DNA of 5,683 nucleotides, from positions 6,812 to 12,494 of the forward strand of contig PAXU01000106.1 of the NCBI GenBank assembly GCA_002714565.1, read 5' to 3'. Positions 1 to 5,683 of this stretch are shown one piece after another (position 1 is the first letter of the stretch; each line of letters starts with the position of its first letter). A program made the position numbers and the translations under genes. The notes below the pieces were generated by a model that made no database searches, was not told the origin of the DNA, and worked only from the letters and a program-made list of their open reading frames with translations. Source of the stretch: Rhodopirellula sp. GTDB taxonomy: Bacteria > Planctomycetota > Planctomycetia > Pirellulales > Pirellulaceae.

Positions 1-1065
1 TATTAATTTCCCTGTAGCAGGATCATATACCTCTAACCCATTTGAGTTGATCAAAATGACGTACTTACCATCACTGGTGAAGCACATCTTATTTCGGAAG
101 CTTCCAGTGGAGGTGATATTTTCGAGTTGGTTTGCAGTGCTTGGTTCAAATGGATTTTCCGAAATGTAAACTTCACCATTTGAACAAACTGTTGCCAATC
201 CTTTGTTGTTAGGGAACCAGTAGTATGCCCATACAGAGAGTTCTGTTCTCGGTAGGGATTGGATCACAGGCTCGTCAGACTCAATAGAAATTCCGAATTG
301 TTCGCCATTTTGGAGTGATAATATTATTTCCTTGTCTGATGGTGCCCAGGCAATAGTCCGTACATCTTCCTCAACGTTAAGATCGATTTCCTTAAATGTG
401 GAGTAGTCACTGGCATGAAGCAAAGTGACTTTTCCTTTCTCGCGACTAAACGCAATTAGCTTGTCATCGTGACTAAAATCTCCATAAGTGATGTCATTTA
501 TCTCTCTCTTATGTTCCCAGATTTCACGTTGAAAATCGTATGCGTACAGACCCCTGTTTTTTGATTGTGCAATCAGGACAGAACCATCATGGCTCATCAC
601 TGCTCCACCCGAATAAATTTCTACTAGTGCGTCATCTTCGGGATCTTTCCCTGTTGAATTTATTTTGTGCAGTGAGTTGTCTCCGAGGTCCACGTAGAAT
701 GCGCCTTTTGAATTGGCAATATAGGCTTTCTGTCCATCGTCAGAGAGCATTTGGTTTTTAATTATTTCATTGCCCAACCCGTGTCTCAAATAAAATTCAC
801 GTTCGACGATACCGGAATTTGCATCCACGACTCGAAGCACTCTGTCCCTTCCAGCCAGTAACAAACGTTTTCCGTCTGGTAGGGCAGAAATTGCCGAAAT
901 TTCATAGTCTAAGAACAGTCGAGACTTTATTTCTTCTGTAGCAGTATCTCGTTTTTCGATGACATGCATTGCGCGGGTTAGATAGAATTCATTTCCATCG
1001 GGATGAAATGCGATTGGTTGATAGACAAGGGTGGGTTCGAGGTAGGCATGTTTGATCCAGTTTGG
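1..1065 (-). repeat. WD40-like beta-propeller repeats (within the NTPase gene)
   Basis: Residues about 658-1012 show eight blade landmarks of the form (S/H/P)-D-(G/D/K): D680-G681, D721-G722, D767-G768, D817-G818, D857-D858, S900-D901, N943-N944 and D989-G990. Spacings are 41, 46, 50, 40, 43, 43 and 46 residues, as expected for WD40-type blades. Classic terminal Trp-Asp pairs are mostly replaced (for example VVDA, AYDF, VYDP), so the repeats are divergent in sequence. The eighth blade reaches the window edge, so at least one further blade, or a second propeller, is expected outside. The repeats are visible at protein level only; I saw no long exact DNA repeats. Confidence 0.8.
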
Positions 1066-3036
1066 ACGAGAAGCAATGTAATACCACTCCCAGCTTCGCA
1101 AGTCTTGTAGGCCCGGCCGTGGTGCCCAGTCACGAACAAACTGGCGTTTGACATTAAATTGCTCAAATTGATCTTCTTCATGGGTAGTCTTGTACAACTG
1201 TGAAAAATAGAGTGAGCGGCGTGCTTCCTTTTTTGCAAGTTCCGCATCGCGCGCTTGTTGATCAGCCAGTTTGCGAGCCTCTTCAGCAGCCTTTGCCTGC
1301 TCATCTGCTTTCGTTGCGTTCTCTTCCGCTAGTAGAGTCTGCCGTTGGGCCTCGGCTTCACTTTCCTTGGCTGCTTTCTCACTTGTCAGTGCAGCTTGTT
1401 CGCTTTTTGATGCTTCCAAAGCAAGTTGTTTGTTTTCCAATGCACTTGCTTCAGCAGTACTTCTTGCCTCAACTGAATCGAAGTACATGAACACAGCCAC
1501 CACCAATGCCGCGAGGATACAACCCATCAGCACGGTCAGCCGCTTTTTGTCTCGTGACTGCAGCGTGGCTACGAGTCTGGCCTGCTCAAGCTCCCGCTCA
1601 CGTGCTTCTTCCTGTGCAATCTCTTCAGCATGTGTCGTCTCGTAACTCTTATCCAGGAACGCAATCGCCTGCTCAAATCCGTCCCGGTAACGTTTCCCCC
1701 AGGCTGCCGTTGGACTGGCCGTTTCACGCCAGCTCAGTGCAATGGCAAGATCCGGATCGCGATACACACCGGCCAGTTCACGCTTGTGCAGCTCGGCCGT
1801 CTCAGCCAGACGCGTGTAAACCCGGGCGTTTTGTGATTCTTCCTCCACCCAGTGCGTCAACCGCCGCCATACGCGCATTAAACTTTCATGCGAAATATCG
1901 ACCACCGTCTCCTGGGTGATTTCCTGGCCTTCGATCGGCATGACGAATGTACGGCCTACCTTGCGATAGGCATCCAGCACGACCTGTATATCCTGGTGAC
2001 TTGCATCAACGATGTGACATAGCTGATCCATACGCGTGGGACGACGTATTCCCCGTTCATCGCCGCCACGCTCGGTAATCGTCTGGAATACTAGCCGCGC
2101 CAGCGCGCGGCTATCGTCACTGGGAAGTTCATCGTAAACTTCGTCCGCGTGATTGGAGAGAGCATTGTCCATTCCGCCAGCGGCATCGTAGTGACGCAGC
2201 GAAACCGGTTCGTCGTCTGCGTGATCATGCTCCCAGTAATCCCAGATCCGCATTAACGCGTGCTGCAGGATCGGAAGCTGATCGGCGTCATCCCCGACGT
2301 CATTAAGCAGCTGCTGAACCAGTGATTCTGAGATTTTTCCCCCACCAACCGCAGCTGGCATGACGATCGCGTCACGACGCTGGTCACGCGTGAGCTTGGG
2401 AATCAGGTACTTGCCGTCATTAACCGCTTCGGCCAGTCCCGGTAGATGCGCACAGTCCCCGAGGTAATCCGACCGCATCGTAATCACGACGTAAATCGAC
2501 TGGGTCTGACATTTCGCAGCATTTAACAGCAGCTTGACGAATGCCGTTGCCAGCTCCTGGTGTTTATCCGATGTCCCGCGGAACCTAAAGAGCTCTTCGA
2601 ACTGGTCCACGACAATCAGCAGGTTAGAGCCTGCCGGCATATCCGAGTATTCCACCGCCTGGACAAGTCCCTGACGACTGCGACTAAGCGTTGCACGTAC
2701 CTGCAGCCGTGCTTCGGGATCTTCCGGATCATACAGATCCGCATCGATCATCGCGTCTGCAAGGTTTAGCAGCGGGTCCCCACCGGGTCGAAACACGACG
2801 GTTTCCCAATCGGACCCCACGCTTGCCATCGTGCCACCGTAAAGCGATGGCAACATGCCAGCACGTACCAGCGATGACTTACCACTGCCGGATGTTCCCA
2901 CCACCGCCAGGAACCGCTGTGTGCGCAGCAGCTCCAGCAGGTCATTGGTCTGCTCCTCCCGTCCAAAGAACAGGTAATCCTCTTCTTCTCCAAAGGGACG
3001 CAGGCCCGGGAATGGGGTCATTCTTGCTTGTAACAT
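1..3036 (-). CDS. nSTAND1-type STAND NTPase with transmembrane helix, coiled coil and WD40 beta-propeller (C-terminus beyond window)
   Basis: The frame is open for 1012 codons from the ATG at 3036 to base 1 with no stop, so the protein is 3'-partial. Visible motifs in order: GLRPF (11-15) and FFGRE (23-27), the entry signature of nSTAND1 proteins; Walker A GTSGSGKSS (47-55, Lys53); Walker B LLIVVDQFEELF (139-150, Asp144); MRSD with Arg188 as a sensor-like arginine; LPILQHALM (254-262); HESLMRVWRRL (383-393) in the winged-helix region. A Lys/Arg patch (495-499) precedes one hydrophobic helix (500-519). A Gly/Pro-free coiled coil follows (520-607), then DLRSWEWYY (645-653) and propeller repeats from about 660. 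STAND ATPases are signal-operated switches that oligomerise on ligand sensing; the WD40 part is the likely sensor. No effector domain precedes the NTPase, so the upstream kinase-TIR gene probably supplies output (inference). ATG at 3036 was chosen because it lies 6 bases after the upstream stop; Met6 is an alternative. Family call is firm; biological role is not. Confidence 0.93.
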   Translation of the reverse strand, partial: MLQARMTPFPGLRPFGEEEDYLFFGREEQTNDLLELLRTQRFLAVVGTSGSGKSSLVRAGMLPSLYGGTMASVGSDWETVVFRPGGDPLLNLADAMIDADLYDPEDPEARLQVRATLSRSRQGLVQAVEYSDMPAGSNLLIVVDQFEELFRFRGTSDKHQELATAFVKLLLNAAKCQTQSIYVVITMRSDYLGDCAHLPGLAEAVNDGKYLIPKLTRDQRRDAIVMPAAVGGGKISESLVQQLLNDVGDDADQLPILQHALMRIWDYWEHDHADDEPVSLRHYDAAGGMDNALSNHADEVYDELPSDDSRALARLVFQTITERGGDERGIRRPTRMDQLCHIVDASHQDIQVVLDAYRKVGRTFVMPIEGQEITQETVVDISHESLMRVWRRLTHWVEEESQNARVYTRLAETAELHKRELAGVYRDPDLAIALSWRETASPTAAWGKRYRDGFEQAIAFLDKSYETTHAEEIAQEEARERELEQARLVATLQSRDKKRLTVLMGCILAALVVAVFMYFDSVEARSTAEASALENKQLALEASKSEQAALTSEKAAKESEAEAQRQTLLAEENATKADEQAKAAEEARKLADQQARDAELAKKEARRSLYFSQLYKTTHEEDQFEQFNVKRQFVRDWAPRPGLQDLRSWEWYYIASRPNWIKHAYLEPTLVYQPIAFHPDGNEFYLTRAMHVIEKRDTATEEIKSRLFLDYEISAISALPDGKRLLLAGRDRVLRVVDANSGIVEREFYLRHGLGNEIIKNQMLSDDGQKAYIANSKGAFYVDLGDNSLHKINSTGKDPEDDALVEIYSGGAVMSHDGSVLIAQSKNRGLYAYDFQREIWEHKREINDITYGDFSHDDKLIAFSREKGKVTLLHASDYSTFKEIDLNVEEDVRTIAWAPSDKEIILSLQNGEQFGISIESDEPVIQSLPRTELSVWAYYWFPNNKGLATVCSNGEVYISENPFEPSTANQLENITSTGSFRNKMCFTSDGKYVILINSNGLEVYDPATGKLI
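1216..1560 (-). other. Transmembrane helix and coiled-coil stalk (within the NTPase gene)
   Basis: Residues 500-519 (LTVLMGCILAALVVAVFMYF) form a 20-residue uninterrupted hydrophobic helix. The preceding basic cluster SRDKKR (494-499) and the acidic/neutral start afterwards (DSVEARS) favour a cytoplasmic N-terminus under the positive-inside rule. Residues 520-607 contain no Gly or Pro and are dominated by Ala, Glu, Lys and Gln, which supports a long helical coiled coil that could hold a dimer and transmit conformational change. The stretch just before the helix (about 465-494, rich in Glu, Ala, Arg) may also be helical. Membrane placement is inferred from sequence alone. Confidence 0.75.
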
Positions 3037-3051
3037 ATGTTGTTATCCGCC
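3037..3051 (-). promoter_or_regulatory. Operon junction with weak ribosome-binding site for the NTPase gene
   Basis: The kinase-TIR stop TAA and the NTPase ATG are separated by only 6 bases (CAACAT), with no terminator between them. A GGCGGA stretch ends 9 bases before the ATG and could act as a weak Shine-Dalgarno; it also encodes the last two glycines of the kinase protein. The spacing suggests co-transcription and translational coupling, which would keep the two products in proportion. Confidence 0.5.
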
Positions 3052-5511
3052 TGGGGCCTTGAGGTTCTTAACATCCACGCAGAACTGCGATAACAACTCC
3101 GTCTGTAGCTCTTCGTCTTCGCTGCGCAGTACATCGACCGACAGGCTCTTAAATCGTTCTTTGCGGCGGTCTTCCGGCGGGCCGATAAAAATCGCAGCAC
3201 ACTCAATCGGGCGTCCTTCCCGGTATCCAAGCGCCTTGGTTAACTCTCTAACCTTGATATCCACCCATGCCTTACCGCTTTGGCCGTAGTAAACCAGTAC
3301 CGCATCACAATCTGTGAGGTTCTGAATGTGAATCGCGTTGATATCATGTTCGGCTCCCTCGAATTCCGGAACCATGACCTCAACACCCTGGTCATATAAG
3401 TAATCTTCAATTGCCTCGACCGCTTCTTCATCACGTTTTTCGTACACCAGATATACTCGAGGTACGTCTATGACGACCGAGCTTTCAATTACCGGAGTGG
3501 CCACAGCTTTTTGAAGATCATCCAGTTCCGCCTTCCAACGCTGCTCGAGCAGTTCTTTCAGGTTCTCGATCGAGTCTTTGACCAATTCCACGCCGTCGCA
3601 GGTTGTCGGTTCTTCACGCAGCATGTCGACAAACTGTTTCTGGCGGTCATCCTCCACCATCAGGTCCCTGGCCATCCAGATGTAACGGGGCTTAGATTTG
3701 GTGGCAGCGACACTCCGGGCAATCCGGTTTTGAATCATCAGTACCGATTCCTCGCCGCCTTCCGGTACGAACCCGTAACGTGCTCCGACCGGCTGGATGA
3801 TCAGGTCGCATTTACCCATGTAGTCGGTTACCGCTGTTTCCAGTTCTGCGTGTTCGGTCGGCAGCGAACGGTCCGGGTAAACGATATGACCCAGCTCCAG
3901 GAACTCACGGCGTAACCGTTCGCGGTCTTCCTTTAAGTCTGCTGTTGCTTCTGCTAGGTAGATGTTTTTGCGGATCTTGCTAAACGATCCGGATTCCATG
4001 TATGGGGTTTTACGGGTCTGCTTGACGTGCTCGGAGATCTCGTACGCCAGGTCATAGATCCGCTCGTAGTACCGCTGTGCTGCCTCCTCTCCGTGCGCCT
4101 CGTCGAACTCGCGGACACGGCTCGTTTCAGGGTCTCGGTCGTAAAAGTCATAGCCAAGCAGCTGTCCGAAGATCGCGTCCAGATCAGCGTCGATCTGGTC
4201 ATCGTCCACCGGCGTTTTAATCACCTTGTAGATTGATTTCATGCCGGTTCCGGCATTAGATTCTTCAAGCATGCTTGACCAGTACTTTTCAGTACCATCC
4301 ACGCACGCTTTGCTTTTGGCGAACGGCGGGGATACCACCGTGACCATCGTATTGGCCTCCGGCAGCGCGTTTAGCACCGTGTCATCCAGCTGGCTTTCTC
4401 CGGCTGGCATTTCACAGAAGCCCACCTTCAGGCGGTCTCCGGTAAGCTGCTCCACGCGGACCTTCAGGTTCCGGTGGAACCGCGAGATCCAGCCTTCGCT
4501 GCCCGGCTGAAACGACTGGTTGTCAAGCTCCGAGCAGCTGATCAGGATGTCGCACTGCTGGATTTCCTCGGGTGATGGTAACGCCGTGCCACCAGACTGC
4601 TCGGGCTGTGTTACCATCTGCATCGAGGTTTGTGTTAATTCGGCCGGATGTGATTCGTTGCTCTCGCCACGCAGCATCGAAGAGAAGTTCCTGAGGTCGA
4701 CGACCAGTTCGCTTGCACTCTGGTAACGTCGTGCAGGGTCTTTCTGCAGGCATTTCATCGTGATCCGCTCGAGTTCCTGCGGCAGCTCGTAGTTAAAGCG
4801 GGCCATGGCAGCCGGTGCCTCGCGGCAGATCTTCTGGATCGTGTCTCCAAGTGAGTTTCCCACGAACGGCAGCTGGCCGGTGATCATTTCGTACATCATT
4901 ACGCCGAGGCTGAATATGTCTGACCGGCCGTCCACGTCTTTACCGGTTGCTTGTTCCGGGCTCATGTAGCCGGGCGTGCCGATGATCTGGCCGTCCTGTG
5001 TCTGGACCATCTTGGTCGCGTCGATGTCCTCCTCTTCATCGAGCTTCTTGGCCAGTCCGAAATCGAGCACTTTGGCCTGGCCTCGCTGGTTGATGATCAC
5101 GTTGGCGCTCTTGATATCACGGTGCACCACGCCTACTTTATGTGCTTCATCCAGGGCATCAGCAATTTGAGTTGAAAACTCGGTGGTTAGCTCCAGTGCC
5201 AATGGCCCATTGCCCACTAGGGACTTAAGCGTGTTTCCTTCCACGTACTCCATAGCAATAAACGCATCGCCTTCTTCGGTTTCACCGACGCCGTAGATTG
5301 TGCAGGCATTCGGGTGATTAATGGCGGATGCAGACTGGGCTTCCTGCATGAACCTCTGGCGGCGCACCGGGTCGTTTCCGAATTCTTCTGGCAGCGTCTT
5401 GATTGCTGCCTGTCTGCCAAGCGTTTCATCTTCTCCTAGGAAGACTTCGCCCATCGCGCCAGCACCGATCGGTTTAATGATGCGGTAGGGACCTATTTTC
5501 TCGGGGTGCAT
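3043..5511 (-). CDS. Ser/Thr protein kinase fused to three TIR-like domains
   Basis: This 822-residue protein has no signal peptide or membrane helix, so it is probably cytosolic. The N-terminal PknB-like kinase (about 6-276) looks active: glycine loop GAGAMGEV (16-23), Lys38 in AAIK, Glu57 in the C-helix, HRD (130-132, catalytic Asp132) with Lys134 and Asn137, DFG (150-152), GTPGYMSPE (178-186) and SDIFSLG (197-203). A Ser/Thr/Gln/Glu-rich linker (281-316) follows. Three alpha/beta domains come next: a TIR-like domain (about 319-497) opening DILISCSELD; a DUF4062/TIR-like domain (about 513-665) with NIYLAEATADLKEDRERLRR and CDLIIQPVGARYG; and a TIR-like domain (about 684-815) with VYLVYEKRD, CDAVLVYYG and WVDIKVREL. 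TIR domains act as NAD-cleaving enzymes or adaptors. In the first, the usual catalytic Glu position appears to be Gly406. Kinase assignment is near certain; the TIR-like calls rest on recalled motifs, and the middle domain could equally be labelled DUF4062. The ATG is five codons before the kinase fold begins, with no clear Shine-Dalgarno. Confidence 0.95.
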   Translation of the reverse strand: MHPEKIGPYRIIKPIGAGAMGEVFLGEDETLGRQAAIKTLPEEFGNDPVRRQRFMQEAQSASAINHPNACTIYGVGETEEGDAFIAMEYVEGNTLKSLVGNGPLALELTTEFSTQIADALDEAHKVGVVHRDIKSANVIINQRGQAKVLDFGLAKKLDEEEDIDATKMVQTQDGQIIGTPGYMSPEQATGKDVDGRSDIFSLGVMMYEMITGQLPFVGNSLGDTIQKICREAPAAMARFNYELPQELERITMKCLQKDPARRYQSASELVVDLRNFSSMLRGESNESHPAELTQTSMQMVTQPEQSGGTALPSPEEIQQCDILISCSELDNQSFQPGSEGWISRFHRNLKVRVEQLTGDRLKVGFCEMPAGESQLDDTVLNALPEANTMVTVVSPPFAKSKACVDGTEKYWSSMLEESNAGTGMKSIYKVIKTPVDDDQIDADLDAIFGQLLGYDFYDRDPETSRVREFDEAHGEEAAQRYYERIYDLAYEISEHVKQTRKTPYMESGSFSKIRKNIYLAEATADLKEDRERLRREFLELGHIVYPDRSLPTEHAELETAVTDYMGKCDLIIQPVGARYGFVPEGGEESVLMIQNRIARSVAATKSKPRYIWMARDLMVEDDRQKQFVDMLREEPTTCDGVELVKDSIENLKELLEQRWKAELDDLQKAVATPVIESSVVIDVPRVYLVYEKRDEEAVEAIEDYLYDQGVEVMVPEFEGAEHDINAIHIQNLTDCDAVLVYYGQSGKAWVDIKVRELTKALGYREGRPIECAAIFIGPPEDRRKERFKSLSVDVLRSEDEELQTELLSQFCVDVKNLKAPGG

Positions 5512-5547
5512 GGCGACGTGTTTGGCTGGTGATAAGTGGGCTGAATA

Positions 5548-5570
5548 CGTGGTGAAGAGTCGTCACTACG
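5548..5570. promoter_or_regulatory. Imperfect inverted repeat in the operon leader
   Basis: On the plus strand CGTGGTGA, 7 bases, TCACTACG form an inverted repeat with 7 of 8 positions matching. It lies 37-59 bases upstream of the kinase ATG and downstream of the candidate promoter. In the operon transcript the odd pair would be an A-C mismatch, so the element fits a protein-binding operator at least as well as an RNA hairpin. No poly-T tract follows, so it is not a typical terminator. A short match of this kind can occur by chance. Confidence 0.3.
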
Positions 5571-5590
5571 GGTGGTACGTTTGTGCGTTC

Positions 5591-5620
5591 ATTCTAAGTT
5601 GAATGTAATACATCGTGCAA
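5591..5620 (-). promoter_or_regulatory. Candidate sigma70-type promoter for the operon
   Basis: On the minus strand, TAGAAT (5 of 6 matches to the -10 consensus) lies at 5596-5591. An 18-base spacer separates it from TTGCAC (3 of 6 matches to the -35 consensus) at 5620-5615. Transcription would begin near 5584, giving a leader of about 70 bases. The local stretch is AT-rich compared with the coding DNA. The -35 match is weak, so this is only the best candidate seen in the upstream region. Confidence 0.3.
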
Positions 5621-5683
5621 ATGAAAGCATTAGAAAGGGTTTATGGCTGCTACATTTGTGGCCTTGCCTCTACGGCCCGCAGG

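Larger units (their letters stand above)
5512..5683. other. Upstream non-coding region, no confirmed gene
   Basis: No RNA gene was recognised here. Besides the candidate promoter and inverted repeat, two plus-strand ATGs are open to the window edge. The one at 5621 encodes a peptide starting MKALERVYGCYICG and has no Shine-Dalgarno. The one at 5643 encodes MAATFVALPLRPA, preceded by AGAAAGGG three bases before the start codon. Either could begin a divergent gene, but 21 and 13 codons are too few to call. The 5683 edge cuts the region, so its true length is unknown. Confidence 0.5.

Noticed and set aside
978..1304. Minus-strand open frame of 108 codons
   Set aside because: It overlaps the NTPase gene in another frame and shows no recognisable motif.
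1271..1645. Plus-strand open frame of 124 codons rich in Ala and Ser
   Set aside because: It is the antisense image of the Ala/Glu/Lys-rich coiled coil of the NTPase gene; the minus-strand frame has clear domain motifs and no stop.
3037..3042. Terminator or promoter between the two genes
   Set aside because: The gap is 6 bases with no hairpin or T-run, so the genes are read as one operon.
3511..3915. Plus-strand open frame of 134 codons
   Set aside because: It lies opposite the DUF4062/TIR-like part of the kinase protein, has no family resemblance and no ribosome-binding site that stands out.
5643..5683. Possible start of a divergent plus-strand gene (ATG after AGAAAGGG)
   Set aside because: Only 13 codons are visible and the purine run is just three bases from the ATG; the 5621 ATG competes. 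Not enough to call a gene.
5660..5683. GC-rich end segment resembling a tRNA or hairpin arm (GGCC repeats)
   Set aside because: Only short GGCC/CCTGC complementarities are present and no cloverleaf can be drawn within the visible bases.

Overview
This window is almost entirely one minus-strand, two-gene operon that encodes what looks like a signalling and possibly defence module. Read in the direction of transcription (high to low coordinates), it starts with a 172-base non-coding stretch (5512-5683) that probably holds the promoter. Next comes an 822-residue soluble protein with an intact Ser/Thr protein kinase domain followed by three TIR-like domains (5511 to 3043). After only 6 bases comes a very large STAND-type NTPase of the nSTAND1 class (from 3036). 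It carries a single transmembrane helix, a long coiled coil and a C-terminal WD40-type beta-propeller. This second frame stays open for exactly 1012 codons and runs off the left edge of the window, so its C-terminus is missing.

The organism is most likely a planctomycete or another large-genome, developmentally complex bacterium. The clues are a PknB-like kinase without Shine-Dalgarno support at its start, the nSTAND1-WD40 architecture, and a 'DLRSWEWYY' motif just before the propeller, which I associate with planctomycete WD40 proteins. The base composition is moderate: about 55% GC in sampled NTPase lines and about 53% in one sampled kinase line. This assignment is inference; no rRNA or other marker gene is present.

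Proposed working model (inference): the WD40/coiled-coil part of the second protein senses a ligand, probably outside the cytoplasmic membrane because the charges around the helix favour N-in/C-out. The cytosolic NTPase then acts as the ATP-driven switch. It has no N-terminal effector domain of its own, and the upstream gene supplies candidate output domains in trans: a kinase plus TIR-like domains. The set resembles the STAND-NTPase conflict systems described in multicellular bacteria. The fusion of a kinase to a triple TIR-like cassette, paired with a membrane-spanning nSTAND1-WD40 partner, is the most unusual item here.

No tRNA, rRNA, CRISPR array, insertion sequence or rho-independent terminator was recognised. 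The many short open frames on either strand inside the two genes are shadows.
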